Shown: piece by piece, positions 1 through 9,360 of the stretch
Position numbering within the stretch: the stretch's first letter is position 1
How the letters are laid out: each line of letters opens with the position of its first letter
From: Brachycybe producta
Taxonomy: Eukaryota > Arthropoda > Diplopoda > Playtdesmida > Andrognathidae
Reading direction: 5' to 3'
NCBI GenBank assembly: GCA_036925085.1
Contig: JAUPFP010000005.1
Coordinates: 1,874,001 to 1,938,000 of the forward strand
DNA length: 64,000 bases
Translations under genes and position numbers: made by a program
Notes under the pieces: model-generated
Database searches by the model: none
What the model was told of the DNA's origin: nothing
Seen by the model: the letters and a program-made list of their open reading frames with translations, nothing else

Positions 1-387
1 ATACTGGTTGCTGTGGATTATTTGACATGATTTTTTATTGCAAAAGCTGTACAAAGAGCAACTACTTCATCTATTGTCACTTTTATTCGAAATAACTTCT
101 TAAGAGGATTTGGAACTCCATCGGATATAATATCAGACGGAGAAACTCAATTCGCTAGCAAGAAGGTGGACACATGTCCAAAAGAGTTAGGAATCAAGCA
201 CCATTACACTATGGCCTATGATTCACAGGCTGATGGACTTGCCAAAAGATGTAATATAACTCTGATCGAGATTGTTCGAAGGTACCTTGACCCTGAAAAG
301 CTACAAACTGACTGGCATGGAGTTCTTGATGATGCTGTATGGGCTTACAATACTGCCATACAATCTTCAATGAAACCCAGCTGGTGA
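1..387 (+). pseudogene. Ty3/Gypsy integrase core fragment
   Basis: Reading frame 1 from base 1 encodes the retroviral-type integrase catalytic core of a Ty3/Gypsy element, which would join element cDNA to host DNA. Visible landmarks are VDYLT at the start, SDGETQF (second catalytic Asp), the HPQANG-like motif degraded to DSQADGLAKR (the catalytic Glu position now Lys), and VWAYNTAIQS. A TGA at 28-30 interrupts the frame where Trp or another residue is expected, and a stop follows at 385-387. The 5' part lies outside the window. Its sequence differs clearly from copies A, C and D further along, so it belongs to another Gypsy family. Dead element; the family call is secure. Confidence 0.72.
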
Positions 388-1086
388 CACATCATTAGCT
401 TCTCCAGAGAAACGTCACAGTGGAGAAAGTCAAGATGGAAACTTACCTATGTCACTGATTAAAGGGATGGAAGCAAAGCCCAGTTTCGGTAGAAAGGATT
501 CTGTGCAGCGACAGTGCAAAGATGGCAGCTGGATTATAGAGCCTTTATCTACAATGGAACGAAGCAGTGGCTGGACCATCTGCAGATCTAATAAATTAAA
601 TTTATTTATTGCCGACAAAAGTGTTACGCTCACCCATAAAATGAAATCAGAGGAAAGAACTACTTGTATGCCGCTGGATACAGCCAAAATTGATGAAAGG
701 TACGAAGAAAACTGGAAAACATGGAGAAGAAACAATGAACAGTACGATGACATGATGGAAACGGAAGATGACCTCACGAACCTAAAAGAAAACCGGAAGT
801 CAGAAGTTACACGGACATTGATGAAACCAATGATGAGAAATTGGAAACTGATCGGCAGATGATCCAAGGGACGTCACCAAGAAAATTAGTCAATAAGACA
901 AGATGTCAGCATTTTCAAAGGGAGACACCGCTCTTGACCAAAGTATTATCTTTGAATTTATGGAGGGATGCCTGTTTGCATCACAAATTGACCCCTAAAT
1001 TAAATAAGAAGGCACTCCTTAAATTGTCAACAGCCAAATTGGTCGCTGGTATCAAGGAAGTGAGACGTGTCGAAAAATTAATTTAA
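388..1086 (+). other. Probable 3' remainder of the same retroelement, unidentified ORFs
   Basis: Two short open frames (449-862, 137 codons; 841-1086, 81 codons) follow the integrase fragment on the same strand. The first is rich in charged residues and Met and has no domain I recognise. Position and strand suggest the post-integrase tail of the Gypsy element at 1-387, but no sequence motif proves it. They could equally be chance frames. Confidence 0.25.
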
Positions 1087-1459
1087 GAACAATCGAGAAC
1101 AAAGAAAATATAGAAAAAAATAAACACAAAAAATGTGTGATATAGCAATGATGCTATCATTTTCAGCCCACTCTGTGGGTGTTCTCATGTTTGCCATGGT
1201 TGCTGCAAGATGATGTTCATTAGCCCTATTAATAACCATGAGTTTGGGATTGATACATAGAAAATTAACAACCAAATTTCTAATCAATATGTGATGATCT
1301 TCAGTTCCAGTTATAAGCCAAGAAACAGCTCTGTAAAAACAGTTGCTGTCTGGTAGAACATTTTGTAACATTGCTGGCTTTCCCAACTTGCAATTTCTTC
1401 TTTTAAATCTTCCAAGTTTTCGAACAAAATTGACATTCATGTGGTCACACATTTGTTGG
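1078..1459 (-). pseudogene. OTU-type cysteine protease domain (last exon)
   Basis: The minus-strand frame reads LPDSNCFYRAVSWLITGTED, matching the OTU deubiquitinase active-site segment in which Asp and Cys flank DGNC (here DSNC). It is followed by HHILIRNLVVNFL and later TEWAENDSIIAISHIF, the position of the conserved TEWGGDVEI-AAS-type segment. OTU domains cleave ubiquitin conjugates and also occur fused to some MULE transposases. The exon seems to start after a TTCTTCTGTTACAG acceptor near 1475 and continues DSWCQQMCDHMNVNFV. The C-terminal His of the triad is not visible before the frame runs into AT-rich sequence and stops at 1078, so the domain is truncated or continues in an unseen exon. 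Confidence 0.6.
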
Positions 1460-1474
1460 CACCAGGAATCTGTA

Positions 1475-2148
1475 ACAGAAGAAAAACATTATTTAGAATG
1501 TATAATCTATTTCTAGTAAAATAAAGTCCTGGAACAATCCGCATAAAAGTAAGATCCTCCACTTTTTCAGGGGTAGAAAGAACCTTGCAAGCTTGTTTCT
1601 TCGTTTTCTGCCATTCTTCAACTGCCAATCTAGGATGTTCAACAGCAACACTTGTTTCTTTTCTTTTCAGTAGTCCTTTTTTCTGTTTGTTGTGCATGCA
1701 TTTTAAAGCAATTGTTTTACATTGTCCATCCACATAAGTGTGGTAATGCCTGAAGGGGATTCACTGCCAAAGTTGTCACTGTTTGGAAAAACTTGCTCTT
1801 TAATGTGACTAAAGTGAGACTTCACAGCTGCATTAGTTAAAGTTTTAAAGCTACTATCTGAAGTTATTGTAGCTGGGATAGCAGCAGACCATAGTGGATA
1901 TACTGGGAAATAAGTTTTCCCTATCACCTCTAGAACTGCTGGCAAGAAGTACTCATTTTTAGGATGTTTATCACCTGAAAAAGGCAAAACATTTTTTTAA
2001 TCTCCATGTAATATTTATAGAAATTAGACCGATCTCGGATTGTTGCTCCATCAGCTGCAGCATGAAATTCCCCTGAAGCCAACTCTGAAAATTCCCAATC
2101 AGTGTAGTCACAGTTGTCATCATAATGAAACATCACTGTGCATTGCAA
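1475..2148 (-). pseudogene. Linker exons between transposase core and OTU domain
   Basis: Three overlapping minus-strand frames (1930-2148, 1703-1987, 1437-1733) carry the reading on towards the OTU domain. Frame 1 contains WEFSELASGEFHAAADGATI. After a TTTTGCCTTTTTCAG acceptor near 1988 the next reads GDKHPKNEYFLPAVLEVIGK. At about 1733 the frame shifts into MDGQCKTIALKCMHNKQKK, then a Lys-rich stretch. I recognise no named domain. The frame changes are either introns or indels; the acceptor at 1988 favours one intron and the change at 1733 favours an indel. Confidence 0.35.
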
Positions 2149-2608
2149 TTGAGATGGCCTCTTTGGATTGTTTCTCTTTGCAGAAAAGTATGAACCCAGC
2201 TTTTAGAACATTTGATGCCCTCTCAATTGATGTTGTTCTCTGAAGGCATGACATGAATCTAAGTGCAGCTTTCTTCACAAGTTTTGAAGCATGGGGAGCT
2301 TTCCGCAGGAGATGCCTTCTGAAAGCAGTTAATACATGAGCAGTACACAAAAAGACAATTACAGGTAAATTATAGTTTTCCTTATCACCTAATCCATCCT
2401 TGGTATTCAAAATACCCTAACATGTATTCAAGTAGGTGTCCAAATTGCAGCTAACAAAACTTAGCAGGCATGCATGAATCATTGCATATGAGAAATCAAC
2501 GACAACAATGCAGACTGTTTCTCTACCATGATGTATCTCATGCAACTTGTAAGGGACACGATCCAAAAAAACGAATGTCATCACCTCTGGCTGTTGGAAA
2601 TCATATCA
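2120..2608 (-). pseudogene. MULE-like transposase catalytic core
   Basis: After a pyrimidine-rich acceptor at about 2608 the minus strand reads ADMISNSQ, then VVVDFSYAMIHACLLSF, then LPVIVFLCTAHVLTAFRRHL. This order (PVAEMIS-like, DFS-A-IHA, C-AH-) matches the DDE region of a Mutator-like transposase family found in animal genomes; the Asp of VVDFS would be a catalytic residue. A TAG interrupts the frame just after DTYLNTC (about 2420), and one base is lost after SNSQ. The downstream part, RTTSIERASNVLKAGFILF, stays open to 2120. The family assignment rests on motif recall, not on a search. Confidence 0.45.
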
Positions 2609-2689
2609 GCTAAAGGAGAAGAATAAAACTGTGAAACATGAACAATGATCGAATATAACAAAACCCTTTTTGAATTGCTGTCTAGTTTC

Positions 2690-3240
2690 CTAATTAGTTT
2701 CACAATTGCATAGGGTCATAGGGATATGCATAAATCCTGGCAGGGCAGACTCAGCATGAATAGACTTTGCCATGCTTTCTTTGAGAGACAGTATGTCAAT
2801 TCGAACATCAGAAGTATGATTTCTAGCTGAAAGATGGTCTTCAGACTTCATCTTATTCAAGGCAGATAAACTGGATACAGGTAGGTTTCCATGTGCTAAT
2901 TTTTTTCGTAGAGCAGTTCTCATCATTTCTAAATGCAACAGCTTTGCAGACTTATTCTTCAATGCATCTTTCATGGCCTTCCTTCTACCCCATTGAACTT
3001 GTCTCCTAGTTTGATGATGTTGAAGAGCATCTGGGATGACATTGCAAGTTACATGTACTTCAACAGTCTGCAAAAGTTGTGGCTTATTAAAACAGTGCAT
3101 TTGAAGTGTGCCAAACACTTGCAGTAGCCAAAAGCATTCAGATAGAAGACATCCACTGTTCTTTGTCCAGTTGCGGTGGAATAGGTAGGTGCTTTTCAGA
3201 AGTGAATGAGCAGCAACCCTGCACTTTTCCAAGTTCTTCA
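2690..3240 (-). pseudogene. Central basic exon of the PHD-MULE-OTU gene
   Basis: An uninterrupted 183-codon minus-strand frame follows an ACCATTTCAG acceptor at 3241-3242. It contains Cys/His-bearing segments near its start (CRVAAHS, CLLSECFW), a basic stretch RRQVQWGRRKAMKDALKNK, and ends CNCETN. The DNA-binding or zinc-binding role is guessed from composition only. It joins the upstream acidic exon in strand and spacing, though the phase across the intron does not match exactly, so an additional indel or a different donor is needed. Confidence 0.35.
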
Positions 3241-3511
3241 CTGAAATGGTCTACCCATTGGAAAGGAATCAATTAACCAGTATTAAAATCAAATATTTTA
3301 TTCCAAACATCTGCAGTAAAATTTATAATAAAATGTTGAGGAGGTTTGTTTGTGATCTTATCAACTGTAGTTGAAAAAAACAGCTGCTAATGTCTTACTA
3401 CTGATCCCCCTTTCTGGATGATCTGTTAACTAAATGAATATAATCAAATTAATAATTATACTAATGAATATGAATTTATAACCAAAATTTAAATATAAAT
3501 ATTCATTTTAC

Positions 3512-3745
3512 CTGGTCACCTAAGCAGTTAGAACTCACTTGCTGTTGATGATGGCCAGAACTTACTGAACACAAATCACTGTCCTTGGATGCATTAATTT
3601 GTACATTTGAGCAATCTATTGAAGACAAATCACAGTCCATGGCTGCATCAATTTGTACATCTGAGTGATTTACTAAACACAAATCGCTGTCCTTAGCTGT
3701 ATCAATTTGTACATCAGAGCCACCATCATCCTCACATGAAGTCAT
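3512..3745 (-). pseudogene. Acidic exon with three 18-residue repeats
   Basis: The minus-strand frame holds three tandem degenerate copies of an 18-residue unit beginning DVQIDTAKDSDLC, DVQIDAAMDCDLS and NVQINASKDSDLC. It ends at a good donor, CAG|GTAAAA (exon end 3512). The preceding PHD finger runs into this frame once its one-base shift is taken into account. The repeats show small in-frame tandem duplication within a coding sequence, which supports past coding use. Confidence 0.5.
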
Positions 3746-4089
3746 AACTGAATTTTCTAGGGCACACTTGGGACACCCCCAGGAGCTACCAGAACCATCA
3801 TAGACGACACAAGGATATTTGCTGCCATAGTGTGGAACCAGTCAAGACATAATTCACATTCGACCATGGGCCATTCATCCTTCCCACAGTATGGTTTCCT
3901 GCAAATACAGTAAAGCTCACCAATGTTGGAATCTTTTTTATCATTAGCAGGAACTGTAAAGACAGGGCTGTATCTTTTTGGATGCTTAATGGTTCTTTTT
4001 GACAAAACTATACTGTCCAAATCTTGCAATGGTTCTGCACACACTTCATTTACAGGTGGCTGGGAAGACCTAATTAAATGAATAATCAT
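3745..4089 (-). pseudogene. PHD zinc finger exon with frameshift
   Basis: The minus strand reads YCICRKPYCGKDEWPMVECE, then LCLDWFH: the first Cys pairs, the central CELC and the WFH of a Cys4-His-Cys3 PHD finger, a module that reads histone H3 tails. Directly after WFH the frame shifts. The other frame continues YGSKYPCVVYDG and ends WGCPKC, the last Cys pair, then runs into the acidic repeat exon. A single small indel at about 3833-3838 therefore splits an otherwise complete finger. The upstream 40 residues contain a basic segment (KRTIKHPKRYSP). The frame starts next to the Gypsy A left LTR at 4097, so the true exon start is hidden. Confidence 0.65.
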
Positions 4090-4096
4090 TTAATGT

Positions 4097-4206
4097 TGTG
4101 ACGACCCAGTTCTGCTCCTTTTGGAGCAGAACTAAATCTCCTGTTGTTGTCTGCTAGGCTGGCTAAAATAGGCTGCCCGGCAGACGACATAGAGGCCAGC
4201 AAGGTT
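4097..4206 (+). repeat. Truncated 5' LTR of Gypsy copy A
   Basis: Matches the first 110 or so bases of the 3' LTR at 6170 (TGTGACGACCCAGTTCTGC, then GGCTGGCTAAAATAGGC). It stops just after GCCAGCAAGG, where integrase sequence begins. The promoter part of the LTR is lost, so this end cannot drive transcription. Confidence 0.8.
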
Positions 4207-4209
4207 CGG

Positions 4210-4600
4210 AGACGATCAAGCATTACTTTGATCCCCTCAAGGACCAACGTGACTGGTTTGAGAAGTTACGGCCTGCCGTGTGGGCCTACAACACTGCGGT
4301 GCAGGAGAGCACGAAAGTGTCTCTGTACCAGTTGTTGTTTGGCCGTGAACCTAGGTTGGGGATTGATAATCTTCTTCCTGATGGTCCGGTCCACAACTTG
4401 CCTGACCAGCAAGCCGTGGAGGAGTGTGCTTGTCAGAATTTGGCAGCCACTCAGAAGAAACAGAAGAGCCGGTACGATGCTTGCGGTACCACCAGGCTCA
4501 AGCGGCATGTTGTGAGGCCCTTGTCCAGCGTGACAAGAAGGCCACATGCTGTCAGAAGTTCAAGCTCCAGGCCGCTCAGGTTCCGCCCCTGCGGGTAAAC
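4210..4600 (+). pseudogene. Integrase C-terminal remnant of Gypsy copy A
   Basis: Frame reads FDPLKDQRDWFEKLRPAVWA, YNTAVQEST, then YQLLFGREPRLGIDNLLPDG and the DQQAVEE-ARQNLA region, collinear with copies C and D. Past SRYDA the frame departs from them and jumps into the 3' ORF region (KFKLQAAQVPPLR), so a second internal deletion removed the GPY/F-like tail. Non-functional. Confidence 0.75.
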
Positions 4601-6165
4601 AGATGCCAGGAATCCACTCGTGACAGGGGAACCTTCCGTTGGGCAAGGTGTCACTCCAGTTCCGAGTGCCACCATGGCCGCTAGCCAACAGCATATCGCC
4701 CAAAGGGGGCGATACATGCTGCCAAGGCACCTCACCAGGGTGTGGCAGTTAAGTCTGTTGATGGCAAGGGTCAGCCGACCCTTGCACCGGAGAAGAGAAA
4801 TCTTCCCCGGGATGGGAAAGGGCGGTTCATGGCGACACGAATGCCCTCGACCGTCAGATTGGCTACGGGAACTAGTTCAAAGGCTAGTACAGCTTCGGCT
4901 AGAATACCTGCGACTAGTAAGTCCGGTCAAATGAATGGGGCTAACCACCCTCCTAAGTCTGACCGGCCCAGTCAGTCTTTGAGCTTAAGTGTGTCCGGCT
5001 CAAAGCATGATCAACCTTCTTTGTCACACAAGAAGAAAAAGAAAAAGGACAAGAAGTCCAAGCATGAGAAGAAGGGAGGTCCAAAAACTTCCGCCTGAGG
5101 GTCCTAGGGAACTGGTGGTGGCGGAAGTGTCAGGACAGATGAGGATGAGCCCCGACATGGTGCGACTGTGTCGGCCAGGAACCAACTGGACCATACCCAT
5201 CAGGTAATGACGGCATGGACGGATGGGAGGTCTTGGTATACCTTCATCCTCCCCGAAGGTGGTCACGGTACCGAGCCTGTCGTGTGGTCGGTGGGAACTC
5301 TCCACCAGGTCAGCTCGCCGTTACCTAGCAGCGGGGGCAGCTCGGTGGGGAAAGTTAGTGTTCTCGCCAAACGTGGTCCCGTGCCTTCCGTAGGAAGCAC
5401 ACCCTTCTTTCTGGGTCCTGACGGGGTCTTCGCGACCCTAGAACCGGATGAAAGAGCCAAGTCTCCCGAGCCCGATGGTGAAGGTCGATGCTTTGGTGCG
5501 GAGCCTTCGTATTCAGAAGAAGAGGTCTTTCTAAATAACCGGCTTGGTCTGTGGCAGGACCAGCCGGGAATAGAGGTACCAATACTACGGATATTATTGT
5601 CTGGGAGAGCCACTCCCAGTTCCGTGCGTGCCGTCGATGCCGTCATTTGCCATGCAATATGTGCTGGCATTTGGCAGCATTTGGTCATCAACCCGGTAAG
5701 GAGATGCTACGCAGTTTTGGACGTGGTGGGGACAGGAGCTGGAATAGTACGTCTATCCCAGCTCGCAGCACCATACGTCCAGCATCTCCTTGGCTGCGAC
5801 TTAGAAGATATGGTTGGGGAATTTGTGACCCAATTGCTACGAGGGAGTGTGTCTGATCCTGCAGCCACCCTCATGGATCTTCTTACAAGTCGGGCCCTAC
5901 GCCAGGGTCCACAGCTTGACACTTGCCATCAATGAATTTCGACGGCAAGAGGTGACAAGACTCAGGCGGACGGATTTCAATCTCGGAATCGGGTGGTGAA
6001 ACACCTAGATGTGTTCGTGGTGAATATGTCGGTGAATGTCGGAGTGGTTGGTAGCTCCGATGGATCCACCACCGAGGAAATCAGTCTGAAAGTGAGTTGG
6101 GCTCACAAGAGCAATCCTTGCTGGCTCGACTGACCTGATCTCGGGGCGGATCAGGGAAGTTGAGA
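4600..6165 (+). pseudogene. Gypsy copy A 3' ORF region (unknown protein)
   Basis: Between integrase and 3' LTR lies coding-like sequence shared with copies C and D. Landmarks in order: a Lys-rich block KKKKKKDKKSKHEKKG (about 5030-5080), then a 255-codon open frame at 5168-5935 containing NNRLGLWQDQPGIE, NPVRRCYAVLDVVGTGAGIV and QLAAPYVQHLLGCDLEDMVG, and after a shift VTRLRRTDFNLGIG near the LTR. No signal peptide, membrane segment or known domain is apparent. The position is that of an env gene, but nothing in it looks like an envelope protein. The Lys block suggests nucleic-acid binding or nuclear import. Stops and shifts break it. Confidence 0.6.
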
Positions 6166-6169
6166 GTAT

Positions 6170-6894
6170 TGTGACGACCCAGTTCTGCACCTTTTGGAGC
6201 AGAACTAAGTCTCCGGTTGTCGTCTGCTAGGCTGGCTAAAATAGGCTGCCTGGCAGATGACAAAAAGGCCAGCAAGGGTCACTGCCAACCCCCAGGTGGA
6301 GCCACCTGGGGTATATAATGGTGGTAGCCATTATATACTGGGCAGTGTGTTTGACCCTGATGCTGAGTGCATGTAATTTTTGTGCTCTGGTTCTTTGTGC
6401 CTGTGTCGTCCAAGATGGCCGCCATAATCAGGATCATCAATTCATCTCTTTGTTTGTGTGCTTTTGGCCACTTTCTCTCCTGGCTGAATTAGCCAGGAGA
6501 TTTGCATATTAAGTAGTAAGTCTCTATTTGTTCTTACTGAATAAAGTATTATTCTTTTATTTATACCTACACACTGTGTCCGTGTATTTCTGGGGGAAGT
6601 TACCATGGGGAGGGTGGGGGTTTGCCGGTGGGGATACATCGGCACTTCGCCGTCCTGTTTCGGCTTGCTTTGTCATGTCGGCCGGTACTTTGCGTCGGTG
6701 TCCACGGTAGGATCCAACAGGGCGGCATTTGACCGTCGATCTTCGGGGAAGATCTTCCGACCAGCACCACCCGTGGATGTGGACGGACAAGAGGAGGGTT
6801 GGCCTGCGCTTTGACCCGTCCCAAGGGAGATCGAGCAGTGGTAAGTTGGGTAAAACTTGCCGGGGTGTTGTGATGATCAAGTCGGGTCGTTACA
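6170..6894 (+). repeat. 3' LTR of Gypsy copy A (725 bp)
   Basis: Starts TGTGACGACCC and ends GGGTCGTTACA, preceded by a purine-rich tract (GGGAAGTTGAGAGTAT) that is the likely polypurine primer. GTATATAATGG at 6311-6321 is a TATA candidate and AATAAA at 6540-6545 a poly(A) signal, giving a U3-R-U5 layout. The U5 part is GC-rich (6600-6890). Confidence 0.85.
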
Positions 6895-6902
6895 ATCTTG
6901 AA

Positions 6903-7285
6903 ATATTACCCTTGCCATATTCCTTTATGTAGTTATGTATTTCACTGTCAGGTCGGTCATCATGGACAGCAAACATAAGGAGGCTTTCATTGCTTCAATG
7001 TTGTACCGATGAAAGTTTCTAATATATTCAACTTTCTCACGAAGTCGTTGTGTTGAAAGACCTTTCCAGATATTGCCAACAACTTGATTCAAATGTTTTT
7101 TTTCCAATTGAGGTTACAGCTATGCCTGATGCTGCTGCTAGAAGTAGCTTAAACTTTGCCAATGTCTTTTTAACAGTAGAAGCAAGTGGATGAACACGAA
7201 AACAACCTAAAATTGGAAAATCAAAACATGTGGTCGTTTGTATAATTGCATAAAATGGGAATAAATGGCCATGTTTGCAAGACAA
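6903..7285 (-). pseudogene. Further block of the PHD-MULE-OTU gene beyond Gypsy A
   Basis: Two minus-strand frames join across an A8 homopolymer at about 7100-7107. The first reads RVHPLASTVKKTLAKFKLLL, AAASGIAVTSIG; the second KKHLNQVVGNIWKGLSTQRL, REKVEYIRNFHRYNIEAMK. One A too many separates them. The sequence runs up to the right LTR of Gypsy A, and on the other side of the LTR pair the PHD exon starts. I infer an upstream exon or exons of the same minus-strand gene; a separate gene is possible. Confidence 0.35.
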
Positions 7286-7851
7286 TATCGTTAGAAGTAT
7301 AAATGCACCCTGAAATCTGCTTGAACATTGCTAATGTACACATAGTACTCAACGTTTCAACACTATGTGCATGCATACACGTGTTTCCGTTCAAATTTTA
7401 TTGCTGTCTAAAAAGATGCTATCATCCTATGTACTTGGAATATTAAAAGGAAAAAAAGTGGGAGTAAATGTAAATATAATTAAAGCAACTTAAAATTCTA
7501 CAATAATGAAATTTGCAATGTGCTCACCCATAACTGAAGAGAAGTACGATGTGATGATCCTAGTACGAAGCCTTCCTTAGGAATGTTCCTCATGCTACCT
7601 CCACATATCAGTGTTTTGACTATGTTGCAATGCATTGCGTACATGTACGACTACGTGCAAATGTGTTGAGGGGCTACACATACAATTGAATACATGCACA
7701 CCAATGCATGAAAAGTGAGCCTTCTGCCATGTAGTGGTAACATGTAAAAGTATAATAAATAGATAACACAGGAGGAAAAAATATGCAAACAAGCTTTGTC
7801 TACATTTATAATAGTCTGTTGTATTTTTGTTATTGAACATGATCAGTTATT

Positions 7852-9360
7852 ATGGAAAATAATCAGGCATCAATGTTAAAAGCATCTTGTGATCTGTTGA
7901 TTGCAATGGGTGTAATATTGCTACAATTTGAAGAAATAGTTGAAACGACAATTTTTCAGAGGAGGAAACGAATGTGGGTTAGGGAAATATTCAAGCACAG
8001 ACAAACAAGTGGTGAATACCATCGCCTTGTCCAGGAAATGATAAATAGAATGACCCCCTCAACAATGGAGATGTTGTTTTCTCTTGATGGACCCAGGCTG
8101 GAGAAAAAAGATATTTTCTAGAAAACCTATAGATGCATGCCATCGATTGTGTTTAACATTAAGGTAATTAGGAGCAATTACGTGTTGAAACTATTATTGA
8201 TGGCATCTGAACTCGTTTGATTTTAAGGTATTTGGCAACAGGTGACTCAATGCGTACTATTTCATTCAGTCACCAAGTAGGGTATTCTACTGTATCAGCA
8301 ATCATATGGGAGACATGTATAGTAAGACATTAAATAACATTTTGACATACATAAAACACCTTATATGGTCATATTGTATACCATTACAGGCTATTTGGGA
8401 GGTTCTGCAACCAAAATATCTACAATCTCATACTACTGATGAATGGAAAAAAATTGCAAGGGAATTTTACCAACTGTGGAATGTTCCAAATTGTGTAGGT
8501 GCTTTGGATGGGAAGCATGTAGCTATTCAGGTGCTGTCCTTGTAGTATGAAAACTGCAAATTTATTGTGGTGTACATGAAGGCAATTTATTTTAATTGTT
8601 CCAGGCACCAGCTCATAGTGGTTCTGTGAATTTTAACTATAAAGGTTTTCATAGTAGAGTACTGCTTGGAATGTGTGATGCAAAATACCAGTTCATTATG
8701 GTGGATGTGGGTGCACCTGGTCGACAAAATGACAGCACAACATTTAATGCATCACCATTTGGTGAACAGCTACAAAATGGGAATTTAACATTTCCAAATG
8801 CTGCACCTTTGCCAGGGACAAATGATATCTTTCCTCACGTTATTGTAGCCGATGCTGCTTTCCCGTTGCGGCCATATCTAATCAAGCCATATCCTGCAAA
8901 AGACTTGAATCTTTATAGACGCATTTTTAATTACGTCTATCTCATACTAGGCGATAGAAAATGCGTTTGGTATTTTAGCTAACAGGTAATTCAATATTCT
9001 GACTTGACATGTTGTGCACCACATACATATATCATTATAAACAGGTGGAGAATATTTCGAAGGCCTATTATTGTTGCTAAGACTACTATCGACAACATCA
9101 TACTAGCCTGTTGCGGTCTCCACAACTTTGTAATGCAAGTTAATTACAATTTGTATGTTCCACTACAGTATGCTGACAGAATGGATGCCAATGGTGACAC
9201 TATTCCAGGCAGGTGGCATCTGAAAAATGTAAACCTAGAAATTATTAGACCAGCCACAAGTAATTTTGCTGGGCATTTACCTTTACAACTCAGAGATAAG
9301 CTCACAATGTATTTTGCATCCTCAGCTGGTGAGGTGCATTGGCAATACAACCATGTTTAA
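7852..9360 (+). pseudogene. PIF/Harbinger transposase, five exons, frameshifted
   Basis: Exons 7852-8163, 8228-8321, 8390-8530, 8605-8985 and 9045-9360 have GT-AG junctions and joinable phases. Landmarks: [20 protein letters not shown] (exon 2), [14 protein letters not shown] with the first catalytic Asp (exon 3), VDVGAPGRQNDSTTF with the second Asp and VADAAFPLRPYLIKPYP (exon 4), and ENAFGILANR with the catalytic Glu (end of exon 4). Exon 5 reads WRIFRRPIIV and CCGLHNFV. The enzyme would excise and reinsert the element. A shift near 8119 creates TAG in exon 1, and two indels around 8935-8960 throw the Glu motif out of frame, so it is inactive. Confidence 0.8.

Larger units (their letters stand above)
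1078..4089 (-). pseudogene. PHD finger / MULE-like transposase / OTU protease gene, spliced and decayed
   Basis: On the minus strand, from right to left, coding-like blocks give a PHD finger, an acidic 18-residue repeat, a basic linker, a core resembling animal Mutator-like (MULE) transposases, further linker exons, and an OTU cysteine-protease domain. Blocks are separated by gaps with splice-like signals: a CAG|GTAAAA donor at 3512/3511, and pyrimidine-rich AG acceptors near 3241, 2608, 1988 and 1475. A single-base frameshift in the PHD finger, an in-frame TAG near 2420 and frame changes near 1733 and 2120 make it a pseudogene as assembled. A related block at 6903-7285 lies beyond Gypsy copy A, which appears to have landed in this gene. 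I infer one transposon-derived or domesticated gene; two abutting genes is an alternative. Confidence 0.5.
4097..6894 (+). mobile_element. Ty3/Gypsy retrotransposon copy A, internally deleted
   Basis: Bounded by LTR sequences starting TGTGACGACCC (4097 and 6170) and ending GGGTCGTTACA (6894). The left LTR is cut at about 4206 and fused straight to the C-terminal part of integrase. Gag, protease, RT, RNase H and most of integrase are gone, while the 3' ORF region and the whole 3' LTR remain. Flanks ATGT (4093-4096) and ATCT (6895-6898) are a plausible mutated 4 bp target duplication, because related copies here have clean 4 bp ones. It is inserted in the PHD-MULE-OTU gene, with coding blocks of that gene on both sides. 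Confidence 0.85.

Noticed and set aside
5168-5935. Envelope protein of an errantivirus-like element
   Set aside because: Right position, but no signal peptide, membrane helix or cleavage site is visible; reported as an unknown 3' ORF.
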